From: Bacteroidales bacterium
GTDB lineage: Bacteria; Bacteroidota; Bacteroidia; Bacteroidales; UBA12481
Assembly: GCA_028707745.1 (NCBI GenBank)
Contig: JAQWAJ010000022.1
Span: forward strand, 1-11,741
Direction of reading: 5' to 3'
DNA: 11,741 nt
Part shown: piece by piece, positions 1 to 7,895 of the stretch
Layout of the letters: each line of letters starts with the position of its first letter
How positions within the stretch are numbered: the stretch's first letter is position 1
Translations under genes and position numbers: made by a program
Notes under the pieces: generated by a model
Database searches by the model: none
Told to the model about the DNA's origin: nothing
Seen by the model: only the letters and a program-made list of their open reading frames with translations

Positions 1-1
1 C

Positions 2-1717
2 ATTGGTGGAAAAGCCGTTAAAATCAAAGGAACCATTGATTATCAGATATGTGACGATACCCAGTGCTCCCTTGGGGATACGGATTTCGCCTTTGATATT
101 ACCGCAACCTCATCTGGCATTCAACCGGCAAATGAAAAAAATGCAGAACCGGCAGTGATTAAACAAGATAATCCGGACAACACCATTTCGGCTTCAACAA
201 GCAAACAGGTTTCAACACCTGCGCAATCTACCGGTTCCTCCAGAAGTCTATGGGCTCTTTTTTGGATCGCCTTTGGCAGCGGCCTGATCGCCTTGCTCAC
301 CCCGTGTGTCTTTCCAATGATCCCGATGACTGTCTCGTTCTTCATGCACGGTGAAAAATCCCGTAGAAGATCCCTCTTTGAAGCACTGTTTTTCGGACTT
401 TCGATCGTCGCCATCTTTGCAATCATCGGCACCATAGTCGCGCTGGTATTTGGCCCTGGTGTGGCCAATTTCCTGAGCACTCACTGGATACCTAACGTAC
501 TGTTCTTCCTGATATTCCTGTTCTTTGCAGCCTGGTTCTTCGGTATGTTTGAAATCAATCTGCCAAGCTGGATGATCAATCAATCTGACCAGCGTGCCGA
601 TAAAGGCGGACTAACCGGCCCGTTCTTCATGGCTTTTACCACCGTTCTGGTTTCTTTTTCCTGTACCGGGCCTATCGTGGGTACAGTACTGGTTCAATCG
701 GCAGGGGGACAAGTTCTTCAGCCAATTGTTGGAATGCTGGGATTCGGAATCGCATTTGCACTGCCATTCACCCTGTTTGCCATTTTCCCATCCTGGTTGA
801 GCTCTCTGCCAAAATCCGGCGGTTGGCTTAATTCGGTCAAGGTCATCCTCGGGTTTGTCGAACTGGCACTCGGCCTCAAATTCCTGAGTATCGCTGATCA
901 AACTTACCATTGGGGCATCCTCGACCGGGAGGTTTATCTGGCTTTCTGGATCGTCATCTTTACGCTCATGGGCTTTTACCTGCTGGGTAAAATCAAATTT
1001 AAATATGACAGTGATGTCACTCACATCGGAATCCCCCGGTTATTCCTCTCGATCATCACTTTTACCTTTGTGGTTTATATGATTCCCGGAATGGTTGGTG
1101 CTCCGTTAAAAGCGCTTGCCGGCTACCTGCCTCCGGAAACAACCAGCGACTTCGATCTGAAGCACATTATTCGTGAAAATATTCAGTCTGCTGACCTGAC
1201 TGATTCTGGTGACCAAATTCTCTGCGCAAAACCTGATTATGCCGATAAATTGAAACTACCCCATGATTTGAAAGGTTATTTCAATTACGACCAGGCACTT
1301 ACCTGCGCCAAGACCCGAAATAAACCTGTTTTTATCGACTTTACCGGTCACGGATGTGTTAACTGTCGTGAAATGGAACAAAGGGTCTGGTCAGACCCGC
1401 GTGTACTTCAGCGGCTGAAGGAAAACTATGTGATCGTGGCTTTGTATGTTGACGACAAGGTCATTCAGCTTCCTGAATCTGAATGGATTACTTCAACTTA
1501 TGATGGTAAGGTTAAGAAAACTCTGGGGAAAAAGTATCAGGATTTTCAGATTACCCGGTTTGGACAGAATACGCAGCCTCAATATGCGCTTCTCGATACG
1601 GATGGCTCATTGCTGATCCCTACCCGTTCTTATAATCTTGACGTGGATGACTTCATCCGTTTTCTGGATCAGGGTACTGAAGAATTCAAAAAGAAACATA
1701 CCGCTCCTGCTTTATAG
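2..1717 (+). CDS. dsbD: Thiol:disulfide interchange protein DsbD, 5' end missing
   Basis: DsbD moves electrons from cytoplasmic thioredoxin across the inner membrane to periplasmic thiol proteins. The frame is open from position 2, so the gene begins outside the window and 571 residues are visible. The first ~50 residues match the end of the periplasmic alpha domain, with its cysteine pair (codons at 50 and 65) in the pattern Cys-Asp-Asp-Thr-Gln-Cys. A low-complexity Ser/Thr/Gln linker follows. The hydrophobic domain (about 245-1130) has a redox cysteine in its first helix (TPCVFPMIP, Cys codon 305) and another in SFSCTGP (Cys codon 662), as expected of the DsbD/CcdA core. The C-terminal thioredoxin-fold gamma domain carries the active site CVNC (codons 1355-1366). 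All three cysteine pairs are present. A GTG at 155 is not the start, because homology continues upstream of it. The 3' end overlaps the convergent ubiD gene. Confidence 0.93.
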   Translation: MGGKAVKIKGTIDYQICDDTQCSLGDTDFAFDITATSSGIQPANEKNAEPAVIKQDNPDNTISASTSKQVSTPAQSTGSSRSLWALFWIAFGSGLIALLTPCVFPMIPMTVSFFMHGEKSRRRSLFEALFFGLSIVAIFAIIGTIVALVFGPGVANFLSTHWIPNVLFFLIFLFFAAWFFGMFEINLPSWMINQSDQRADKGGLTGPFFMAFTTVLVSFSCTGPIVGTVLVQSAGGQVLQPIVGMLGFGIAFALPFTLFAIFPSWLSSLPKSGGWLNSVKVILGFVELALGLKFLSIADQTYHWGILDREVYLAFWIVIFTLMGFYLLGKIKFKYDSDVTHIGIPRLFLSIITFTFVVYMIPGMVGAPLKALAGYLPPETTSDFDLKHIIRENIQSADLTDSGDQILCAKPDYADKLKLPHDLKGYFNYDQALTCAKTRNKPVFIDFTGHGCVNCREMEQRVWSDPRVLQRLKENYVIVALYVDDKVIQLPESEWITSTYDGKVKKTLGKKYQDFQITRFGQNTQPQYALLDTDGSLLIPTRSYNLDVDDFIRFLDQGTEEFKKKHTAPAL

Positions 1718-3576
1718 GAATCTGAAAAGGCTGATGATGGCGATGGAATAAATTTCCCAGCGCCATATTCCTTCCATCTTTGGTCAACCAGACTGATCGT
1801 TTCAGCATCCATCACAGTCGGATTGGGCCATGGGCGCATAAAACCATCCAGATCCGGGGTTTTTGCAGTAGCATCAATGAACATCATTCCCGCAGGTTTG
1901 CCGGGTTCTGCCTTGAATATGCTTACATCCGACAATACATCCACGTGACTCCCGGTCAGCCAAACAATCCTGTGAGGGTCTTTCAAATCTACCCAGGCAT
2001 CGAAAATGATCCAAAACCGAATATCATTAAGAGAATCCGTCAACCGTATCTCATCGATAATCTCTTGTATCGCTCCCTGATACGATTTATGCACTGAGAT
2101 CAGCCCCACCGATATCCCTTTTTTAACCCAATCGAGATTCATGCCGGCGATCTGAGGATGCTGCGAGCGAAAAGCAATGGCTTTACGGTCATCGAAGGTA
2201 TCCGCGATCATTTCGTCGTTGAACAGTTCAGGGCCTGTGGCATCTAAGCCAATCTTTCCTCCGAATGCAGGTATTCTTGAAGCATGATCAAGAATATCCA
2301 ACGGTCCGTTGGCTATTTCAACATGATCGGCAGGGTTTACACGTTGTGAAATATATCTGGCCAGTTTCTCATAATCTGTCAGTTCGGGTCCTCCTCCGGT
2401 AATCATGGTAAATTTTGTAAACATCATCTGTCCTGCTCCCCAGAGGGTATGTAATACCTTGCGGCCTTGGCCGGGGTATGACGTGTCAATCTTGGCTAGA
2501 ACCAGGTTATGTGCCACTCCATCAACAGGCATGTGAAATTCAACTAGTTCCGGAACCATGGCCAGTTTAATCATCGGATTAAACAGTCGCTCTGTTGCCC
2601 AGGCGAGCCATGCATCTTCCTGAGGCGGAATCCCTACAATGGTAGCCGGGTAAATCGCATTTTTCCGATGTGTCACGGCGGTCAGATGGAAAACTGGATA
2701 CTCGTCTTCCAGCGAATAAAACCCGGTATGATCCCCAAACGGCCCTTCCGTTTTCAATGGTTCATCAGGATCGACATAGCCTTCCAATACAAAATCACAA
2801 TCCTCCGGCACCCACAATTCCTGGGTGACACATTTGACCAGAGTTACCGGTTTCTTTCTGATAAAACCTGCCAGCAAATACTCATCAATTCCATCGGGCA
2901 ATGGAGCCGTGGCACAATAGGAATACACCGGATCACCGCCCAGTGCAACGGCAACGGGCATTTTTTTCCGCAGTTTCTTGTACTCCTGATAATGACGGGC
3001 ACCGGTTTTATGCAAATGCCAGTGCATGCCGGTGGTATCAGTCCCAAACACCTGCATGCGGTACATCCCAAGATTTGCGGACCCATTAACAGGATCAATC
3101 GTATGAACCAGTGGTAGCGTGATAAAGGGTCCACCATCAAAAGGCCAGCAGGTTAAAACGGGTAGTTTGGTAAGATCAGGATTCAAATCAATAACATGCT
3201 GCGAATCTCCCCTGCCCTTTTTGTGCCGTGGAATCCATCGCGATGCTTTCCCCAAGAGGGGTATCTTCCTCATCTTGCCAGCTATTCCAGTTCCTCCATG
3301 GGCGACCTCATCAAACATCTTCAGGATATCCCCGGCAAAGTTATCCGGAGAGTTACCTCCAAAGGCAATTTTTATTCTTTTTTTAGATCCGAAAGCATTG
3401 ATCAAAACAGGATAATCGGTTCCCGTTTTTTCAAACAAGATAGCCTTACCACCACCAGGTAGCTTCGAAAAACGATCGGTAATCTCGGTGATTTCGAGCT
3501 TTGGAGATACACGTTCCTGTATTCTGATAAGCTCGCCAGCCTGATCAAGCCGTTTCACAAAAGTTGAAAGATTCAT
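1669..3576 (-). CDS. ubiD: UbiD-family decarboxylase (probable menaquinone-pathway enzyme)
   Basis: The UbiD family comprises non-oxidative decarboxylases that use prenylated FMN. In menaquinone-making Bacteroidota the member of this length is usually annotated as the menaquinone biosynthesis decarboxylase, and that substrate assignment is inference. The product is 635 residues. Family blocks appear in order: SANLGMYRMQV with GMHWHLH near 170-190, MPVAVALGGDPV near 205-217, then LEGYV and EGPFGDHTGFYS near 264-283, holding conserved acidic residues, followed by VGIPPQED. I chose ATG 3576 because an AAGGAATA motif lies 8 nt upstream and N-terminal homology begins there. An in-frame ATG at 3603 sits almost on the upstream terminator's U-tract and is unlikely. 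The last ~20 residues after FIPSPS are Ser/Phe-rich and do not look like the usual family tail. They are encoded partly antisense to the end of dsbD, so the stop may have drifted. The flavin-prenyltransferase partner UbiX is not in the window. Confidence 0.9.
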   Translation of the reverse strand: MNLSTFVKRLDQAGELIRIQERVSPKLEITEITDRFSKLPGGGKAILFEKTGTDYPVLINAFGSKKRIKIAFGGNSPDNFAGDILKMFDEVAHGGTGIAGKMRKIPLLGKASRWIPRHKKGRGDSQHVIDLNPDLTKLPVLTCWPFDGGPFITLPLVHTIDPVNGSANLGMYRMQVFGTDTTGMHWHLHKTGARHYQEYKKLRKKMPVAVALGGDPVYSYCATAPLPDGIDEYLLAGFIRKKPVTLVKCVTQELWVPEDCDFVLEGYVDPDEPLKTEGPFGDHTGFYSLEDEYPVFHLTAVTHRKNAIYPATIVGIPPQEDAWLAWATERLFNPMIKLAMVPELVEFHMPVDGVAHNLVLAKIDTSYPGQGRKVLHTLWGAGQMMFTKFTMITGGGPELTDYEKLARYISQRVNPADHVEIANGPLDILDHASRIPAFGGKIGLDATGPELFNDEMIADTFDDRKAIAFRSQHPQIAGMNLDWVKKGISVGLISVHKSYQGAIQEIIDEIRLTDSLNDIRFWIIFDAWVDLKDPHRIVWLTGSHVDVLSDVSIFKAEPGKPAGMMFIDATAKTPDLDGFMRPWPNPTVMDAETISLVDQRWKEYGAGKFIPSPSSAFSDSYKAGAVCFFLNSSVP

Positions 3577-3584
3577 CGGATAGA

Positions 3585-3592
3585 TATTCCTT
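3585..3592 (-). promoter_or_regulatory. Probable ribosome binding site of ubiD
   Basis: On the minus strand the octamer AAGGAATA ends 8 nt before ATG 3576. The same octamer precedes rpsM and rplQ. It supports ATG 3576 over the upstream in-frame ATG at 3603. No convincing promoter of the Bacteroidota type was found in the ~30 bp between the terminator and the start. Confidence 0.55.
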
Positions 3593-3606
3593 TTGCCACA
3601 CAAGAT

Positions 3607-3638
3607 AAAAAAAACCCGGGTAAAGGTTACCCGGGTTT
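3607..3638 (-). terminator. Intrinsic terminator of the ribosomal protein operon
   Basis: AAACCCGGGTAA (3612-3623) and TTACCCGGGTTT (3627-3638) form a perfect 12-bp stem with a 3-nt loop. On the minus strand the stem is followed by an uninterrupted run of T (complement of 3607-3611, continuing the three T of the stem). The structure lies 25 bp past the rplQ stop and 31 bp before the ubiD start, so it should end the long leftward transcript. On the plus strand only a short T run follows, so it is directional for the minus strand. Confidence 0.88.
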
Positions 3639-3662
3639 ATATGCCTTATCAGTAGATGAACT

Positions 3663-4265
3663 TTATGCTTTTTCTTCAGCCTGTTCGTCACTGGTTACTT
3701 CATCTTTCGGCTCTTCAGCAATTTCCTCTTCTTTGGCTTTTACCTCGATCTTTTCAGCGGTCTCAGCCTTTTTCTTAGCGGTCTTTGCAGCAGGTTTCTT
3801 TTCTGCAGCTACAGGAGCTTCCTCAGCAGCACCGGCGGTTTTGGTTGATTTCCTAGAACGCCTTGTGGTTTTGGTTTTGGTTTCAGCTTTCGCGGCGAGC
3901 ATGTTTTCGTTGAAATCCACCAGCTCGATGATGCACATTTCTGCGCTATCTCCCAACCTGGTGCCAGTTTTCAGAATCCTGGTGTATCCGCCTGGTCTGT
4001 CACCAACTTTTTGAATCACTTCACGGAAAAGTTCCGTTACAGCATCTTTATCGCTCAGGTAACTGAAAACCATACGACGTGAATGAGTCGAATCATCTTT
4101 TGCTTTGGTAATCAGTGGCTCAACATATTTCCTTAAAGCTTTTGCTTTGGCAACTGTTGTGCTAATCCTTTTGTGCTTGATCAGGGAACTGGCCATATTG
4201 CCTAACATAGCTTCACGATGAGCAGTCGTTCTCCCTAAATTATTTTGTTTATCTCCGTGTCTCAT
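3663..4265 (-). CDS. rplQ: 50S ribosomal protein L17 with long charged C-terminal tail
   Basis: L17 is a large-subunit protein near the peptide exit tunnel. The 200-residue product starts with the family signature [12 protein letters not shown] and has a normal L17 globular domain over residues 1 to ~120, ending in [10 protein letters not shown]. Residues ~125-200 form a low-complexity tail of Lys, Ala, Glu and Thr, basic at first (TRRSRKSTK) and then acidic. E. coli L17 is 127 residues, so the tail is an addition. Longer L17 proteins are known in Bacteroidota. The gene is last in the operon, 4 bp after rpoA, and is followed by the terminator. Its probable ribosome binding site overlaps the last codons of rpoA, which suggests coupled translation. 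Confidence 0.97.
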   Translation of the reverse strand: MRHGDKQNNLGRTTAHREAMLGNMASSLIKHKRISTTVAKAKALRKYVEPLITKAKDDSTHSRRMVFSYLSDKDAVTELFREVIQKVGDRPGGYTRILKTGTRLGDSAEMCIIELVDFNENMLAAKAETKTKTTRRSRKSTKTAGAAEEAPVAAEKKPAAKTAKKKAETAEKIEVKAKEEEIAEEPKDEVTSDEQAEEKA

Positions 4266-4269
4266 TATA

Positions 4270-5262
4270 CTATTCCTTATCTAACTTGTATTTTGCTACA
4301 TCCATTCCAAAGTTCAGATTCATTATTTTCAGCAAATCTTCCAGCTCAGTGAGGGATTTCTTTCCGAAATTTCTGAATTTCAACAGATCATTCTTATTAT
4401 AAGAAACCAGATCGCCAAGAGTTTCAACGTCTGCTGCTTTCAAGCAATTCAATGCCCTTACTGAAAGATCAAGATCAGTCAGTTTGGTTTTAAGTTGCTG
4501 TCTCATATGCAGAACTTCCTCATCGAACTCCTCGCTTTCCATCTTTTCATCAGACTCCAGGGTGATTTTATCATCCGAGAACAACATAAAATGGTGAATC
4601 AGAATTTTGGCAGCTTCTTTCAGAGCATCTTTTGGATTAATCGAACCATCAGTTTTGATCTCGATAACGAGTTTTTCATAGTCCGTTTTCTGCTCTACCC
4701 TGAAATTTTCGACTGTGTATTTTACGTTTCTGATCGGGGTAAACACAGAATCCATCGCAATAATTCCAATTTCAGCATCCTCTGCTTTATTTTCATCAGA
4801 AGGCACATATCCCCTACCTTTATTTATGGTAACAGTCATCTGGAACTTCACTGAAGGATCCATATGGCAAATCACCAATTCAGGATTCAGAATTTTGAAT
4901 CCACTTAGAAAATTGTTCAGGTCACCGGCCTTAAGCTGGTCCTGACCGGATACCGTAACAGTAACCCGCTCATCTTCAACACCTTCAATTTGTAGTTTAA
5001 ACCGAACTTGTTTCAGATTCAGAATAATCTCCGAAACATCCTCCAGCACGCCCTTTATAGTAGAGAATTCGTGATCCACTCCTTCAATTTTCACAGTGGT
5101 AATAGCGAATCCTTCGAGCGAACTCAGCAGGATACGGCGAAGGGAATTACCAATAGTAATCCCATAGCCCGGTTCAAGTGGCCGGAATTCGAACTTTCCA
5201 TAACTGGGGTCCGATTCGAGCAGGATAACCTTGTCAGGTTTCTGAAATGATAGAATGGCCAT
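4270..5262 (-). CDS. rpoA: DNA-directed RNA polymerase subunit alpha
   Basis: The alpha subunit dimerises to start assembly of RNA polymerase and contacts promoter DNA and activators through its C-terminal domain. The product is 330 residues, a normal length. The N-terminal domain (1 to ~230) contains [20 protein letters not shown], the dimerisation and assembly region. An acidic linker around residues 235-255 joins it to the C-terminal domain. In that domain [10 protein letters not shown] places an arginine at about 269 and an asparagine at about 272, equivalent to the DNA-contacting Arg265 and Asn268 of E. coli. [13 protein letters not shown] follows. The gene lies between rpsD (17 bp gap) and rplQ (4 bp gap), the standard alpha-operon position. 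No clear Shine-Dalgarno precedes the start. Confidence 0.98.
   Translation of the reverse strand: MAILSFQKPDKVILLESDPSYGKFEFRPLEPGYGITIGNSLRRILLSSLEGFAITTVKIEGVDHEFSTIKGVLEDVSEIILNLKQVRFKLQIEGVEDERVTVTVSGQDQLKAGDLNNFLSGFKILNPELVICHMDPSVKFQMTVTINKGRGYVPSDENKAEDAEIGIIAMDSVFTPIRNVKYTVENFRVEQKTDYEKLVIEIKTDGSINPKDALKEAAKILIHHFMLFSDDKITLESDEKMESEEFDEEVLHMRQQLKTKLTDLDLSVRALNCLKAADVETLGDLVSYNKNDLLKFRNFGKKSLTELEDLLKIMNLNFGMDVAKYKLDKE
4271..4278 (-). promoter_or_regulatory. Probable ribosome binding site of rplQ
   Basis: The octamer AAGGAATA on the minus strand ends 5 nt before ATG 4265. It lies within the last codons and stop of rpoA, so ribosomes finishing rpoA are placed to start rplQ. Confidence 0.5.
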
Positions 5263-5279
5263 TGATCAGGATTTTACGT

Positions 5280-5888
5280 TTACTTGGAATATAATTCAAC
5301 AATCAGTTGTTCCTTGATGTTTTCAGGAATCTCAGTACGTTCAGGTATGTTCAGGAACTTACCTGACATCTCGGTATGATCCCATTCGAGCCATGAATAT
5401 TTTGATCTGGCAGAAGAGGCAAGAGCGTTCAAAACAACTTCCAGCGATTTCGATTTCTCACGTACGCCAATAATATCACCAGGTTGAACCAGGTAGGAAG
5501 GAATATCAAGGACCTTACCGTTTACCACGATATGACGGTGATTCACTAACTGTCTGGCTGCAGCACGAGTATGGGCAATGCCCAGGCGATAAACAACGTT
5601 ATCCAAACGGGTTTCCAAAAGCTGAAGTAGAACTTCACCGGTAATACCTTTAGTTCTCTGAGCTTTATGAAACAGGTTTGCAAATTGTTTTTCCAATACC
5701 CCATAGGTATATTTTGCCTTTTGCTTTTCTTTCAGTTGCGTACCGTATTCTGAAAGCTTTTTTCTTCTTCTTGAAGGACCATGAAATCCAGGAGGATAAT
5801 TCCTTTTATCAAAATACTTATCCGATCCGTAAATTGGTTCCCCAAATTTTCTTGCGATTCTGGTCTTTGGTCCAGTATACTTAGCCAT
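5280..5888 (-). CDS. rpsD: 30S ribosomal protein S4
   Basis: S4 binds 16S rRNA early in 30S assembly and, in many bacteria, represses its own operon. The product is 202 residues, normal for the family. It opens with [19 protein letters not shown] and has the NYPPGFHG and [16 protein letters not shown] blocks. The S4 RNA-binding domain spans about residues 92-155 ([20 protein letters not shown], then HIVVNGK). The N-terminal region lacks a cysteine cluster, so this is the zinc-free type. It is preceded by rpsK (35 bp gap). I saw no obvious regulatory pseudoknot. Confidence 0.98.
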   Translation of the reverse strand: MAKYTGPKTRIARKFGEPIYGSDKYFDKRNYPPGFHGPSRRRKKLSEYGTQLKEKQKAKYTYGVLEKQFANLFHKAQRTKGITGEVLLQLLETRLDNVVYRLGIAHTRAAARQLVNHRHIVVNGKVLDIPSYLVQPGDIIGVREKSKSLEVVLNALASSARSKYSWLEWDHTEMSGKFLNIPERTEIPENIKEQLIVELYSK

Positions 5889-5923
5889 CTAACTCTGATT
5901 TATCGTTTGTTAATACAAATATC

Positions 5924-6316
5924 TTATACTCTCCTGCGTTTTGGAGGGCGGCAACCGTTATGCGGCAGTGGTGTTACATCAACGATTTCGATAACTTCGA
6001 TACCGCTGTTATGAATGGTGCGGATAGCAGATTCCCTACCGTTACCAGGCCCCTTCACAAATACTTTAACCTTTCTTAAACCCAGGTCATAAGCTACTTT
6101 TGAAGCATCCTGCGCAGCAATCTGGGCAGCATAAGGAGTGTTCTTTTTCGACCCACGGAAACCGTTTTTCCCGCTTGACGACCAGGATATTACCTGTCCG
6201 GTATTATTGGTCAGCGAAACAATAATATTGTTAAATGAAGAATGGATATGAGCCTGTCCAAGTGCTTCAACCACTACAACCCGCTTCTTCGCTGCTTTAA
6301 CTTTTTTCTTTGCCAT
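5924..6316 (-). CDS. rpsK: 30S ribosomal protein S11
   Basis: S11 sits on the 30S platform and helps shape the mRNA exit site. The product is 130 residues. A basic N-terminal stretch ([12 protein letters not shown]) leads into the family core with [34 protein letters not shown] and [16 protein letters not shown]. It ends in the highly conserved [13 protein letters not shown]. It follows rpsM by 10 bp, as in the typical alpha operon, and no Shine-Dalgarno is visible. Confidence 0.98.
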   Translation of the reverse strand: MAKKKVKAAKKRVVVVEALGQAHIHSSFNNIIVSLTNNTGQVISWSSSGKNGFRGSKKNTPYAAQIAAQDASKVAYDLGLRKVKVFVKGPGNGRESAIRTIHNSGIEVIEIVDVTPLPHNGCRPPKRRRV

Positions 6317-6326
6317 ATTCTAACGG

Positions 6327-6704
6327 TTATTTAGTCGCTTTCTTTTTGTTTGCTACAGTTTTCCGTCTTCCTTTTCGGGTGCGGGCATTGTTCTTGGTAC
6401 TTTGCCCACGTACCGGTAAACCGAGACGATGACGAATACCTCTATAGGAACCAATGTCCATCAGACGTTTGATGTTCATCTGAGTTTCAGACCGAAGTTC
6501 ACCTTCGATTTTGAAATTGTCATTAATGAAATTACGGATAGCGGCGCTTTGATCATCGGTCCACTCCTGAACTTTTTGATTCCGATCAACGCCTGCTTCG
6601 TCCAGAATTCTACGGGATGTGCTTCTGCCTATTCCATAGATATAAGTGAGTGCGATTTCGCCTCTCTTGTTGTTTGGTATGTCAACACCAACGATACGTG
6701 CCAT
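6327..6704 (-). CDS. rpsM: 30S ribosomal protein S13
   Basis: S13 is in the 30S head, contacts P-site tRNA with its C-terminal tail, and bridges to the 50S subunit. The product is 125 residues, starts [20 protein letters not shown] and has the helix-hairpin-helix block [14 protein letters not shown]. It ends with [17 protein letters not shown], then a very basic tail ([17 protein letters not shown]). A good AAGGAATA ribosome binding site lies upstream. It starts the classic alpha-operon set. Confidence 0.98.
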   Translation of the reverse strand: MARIVGVDIPNNKRGEIALTYIYGIGRSTSRRILDEAGVDRNQKVQEWTDDQSAAIRNFINDNFKIEGELRSETQMNIKRLMDIGSYRGIRHRLGLPVRGQSTKNNARTRKGRRKTVANKKKATK

Positions 6705-6710
6705 AAAAGA

Positions 6711-6718
6711 TATTCCTT
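6711..6718 (-). promoter_or_regulatory. Probable ribosome binding site of rpsM
   Basis: The octamer AAGGAATA on the minus strand ends 6 nt before ATG 6704 in the 37-bp gap after rpmJ. It is one of only three clear purine-rich sites in this operon region. Confidence 0.5.
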
Positions 6719-6741
6719 ATGAATTATTTCAAAATACCACT

Positions 6742-6858
6742 TTATCCCTGACGTTGCTTGAACTTGGGATTTTTCTTATTAATCACATACAACCGTCCTT
6801 TCCGACGTACAATCTTGCACTCGGCTGAACGTTTCTTAACGGATGCTCTTACCTTCAT
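6742..6858 (-). CDS. rpmJ: 50S ribosomal protein L36, zinc-free form
   Basis: The gene encodes only 38 residues, read directly as [20 protein letters not shown] followed by a GRLYVINKK block and ending KFKQRQG. L36 is a small late-assembly protein of the 50S subunit. The start MKVRASVKK and the end KQRQG are strongly diagnostic. Classical L36 binds zinc through three Cys and one His. Here only one cysteine remains (residue 14), with Ser, Asn and Phe at the other ligand sites, so no zinc should be bound. This form is usual in Bacteroidota. The gene lies in its standard place between infA (15 bp gap) and rpsM (37 bp gap). Confidence 0.96.
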   Translation of the reverse strand: MKVRASVKKRSAECKIVRRKGRLYVINKKNPKFKQRQG

Positions 6859-6873
6859 TATCGCTAAATATTA

Positions 6874-7095
6874 TCAATTTTTATATCGATATGCAATTCT
6901 ACCTTTTGTCAGATCATAAGGCGACATTTCAACCCTTACCTTATCACCAGGCAAAATCTTTATATAATGCATACGCATCTTCCCCGAAATATGAGCCGTA
7001 ATCACGTGCCCATTTTCCAATTCAACGCGAAACATCGCATTTGACAGAGCTTCAACAATTGTCCCATCCTGCTCTATAGAAGACTGCTTTGGCAT
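6874..7095 (-). CDS. infA: Translation initiation factor IF-1
   Basis: IF-1 occupies the ribosomal A site during initiation and works with IF-2 and IF-3. The product is 73 residues, the typical size, and forms a single S1-like OB fold. Family blocks are [23 protein letters not shown], then [32 protein letters not shown]. It starts MPKQSS at an ATG 3 bp after the map stop codon, so translation is probably coupled. Confidence 0.97.
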   Translation of the reverse strand: MPKQSSIEQDGTIVEALSNAMFRVELENGHVITAHISGKMRMHYIKILPGDKVRVEMSPYDLTKGRIAYRYKN

Positions 7096-7098
7096 ATA

Positions 7099-7875
7099 TT
7101 ATACTTTAGAAACTGCTTGTTCAATTATTTTAAAGTCAGACAAAATATCGGCTATCTCATCTCTCACCACAACGCTATGTTCAAAATGTGCAGAAGGTTT
7201 ATGATCATGGGTCCTTATGGTCCATCCGTCAGGTTCCTGATAGATGTGCCTTTTTCCCAGGTTGATCATTGGTTCAATGGCAATGGTAAGTCCATTCTGT
7301 AAAACTACCCCTGAACCAGCTCTGCCGTAGTTAGGAACTTCAGGCGCTTCATGAAGATGACGACCCACTCCATGCCCTACCATTTCACGAACTACCGAAA
7401 ACCCATTAACCTCTGCATGCTTCTGTATGGCAGCGCCTATATCGCCCATTCGTTTACCAGTTGTTGCCTGTGCAATACCTTTATACAGGCACTCTTTGGT
7501 AATCTGAACCAGTTTAAGAATTTCCGGTTTTACCACTCCAACCGTAAATGTAAAAGTGGAATCACCGTTAAATCCATTCATCAGAACACCGCAATCAACT
7601 GAAACGATATCGCCGTCTTTCAGCATCCGTCGTGAAGGAATACCATGAACCACTTCGTCATTTATCGAAATACAAAGTGTAGTGGGATAACCTTGGTAAC
7701 CTTTGAATCCAGGGATACCGCCGTGGTCACGGATAAACTCTTCAGCTAACCGGTCAATTTCGAGGGTCGTAACACCCGGTTTCATTAATCCGGCAACAGA
7801 AGCAAGAGTAGCAGACACAAGTAGGTTGCTTTGCCTAAGCAATTCAACTTCCTCGTCCGTCTTTAATTGAAACAT
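7099..7875 (-). CDS. map: Methionine aminopeptidase, type I
   Basis: This cytoplasmic enzyme removes the N-terminal methionine from new proteins when the second residue is small. The product is 258 residues with the pita-bread fold and no N-terminal zinc-finger extension. All five expected metal ligands are seen: Asp94 in SVDCGV, Asp105 in FNGDSTF, His168 in MVGHGVGR, Glu201 in AIEPMIN and Glu232 in HFEHSVVV. Catalytic histidines His77 (VVHGIPS) and His175 (HEAPEVPNYG) are also present. The ligands sit three residues before their E. coli counterparts. The gene lies between secY and infA, where it also occurs in many Bacteroidota and Firmicutes spc operons. Confidence 0.98.
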   Translation of the reverse strand: MFQLKTDEEVELLRQSNLLVSATLASVAGLMKPGVTTLEIDRLAEEFIRDHGGIPGFKGYQGYPTTLCISINDEVVHGIPSRRMLKDGDIVSVDCGVLMNGFNGDSTFTFTVGVVKPEILKLVQITKECLYKGIAQATTGKRMGDIGAAIQKHAEVNGFSVVREMVGHGVGRHLHEAPEVPNYGRAGSGVVLQNGLTIAIEPMINLGKRHIYQEPDGWTIRTHDHKPSAHFEHSVVVRDEIADILSDFKIIEQAVSKV

Positions 7876-7895
7876 ACAAAGAACGCTAAGCGCAA

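Noticed and set aside
155..157. GTG at 155 as the start of dsbD
   Set aside because: The frame is open to position 2, and the codons before 155 encode the conserved end of the DsbD alpha domain including its Cys pair, so the gene starts outside the window.
3574..3603. ATG 3603 as the ubiD start
   Set aside because: It lies almost on the U-tract of the terminator, adds nine residues without family similarity, and lacks a ribosome binding site. ATG 3576 has AAGGAATA upstream.
4495..4854. 119-residue plus-strand frame antisense to rpoA, and similar antisense frames over ubiD, rplQ, rpsM and map
   Set aside because: All lie fully within well-supported genes and look like reverse-complement translations of them.
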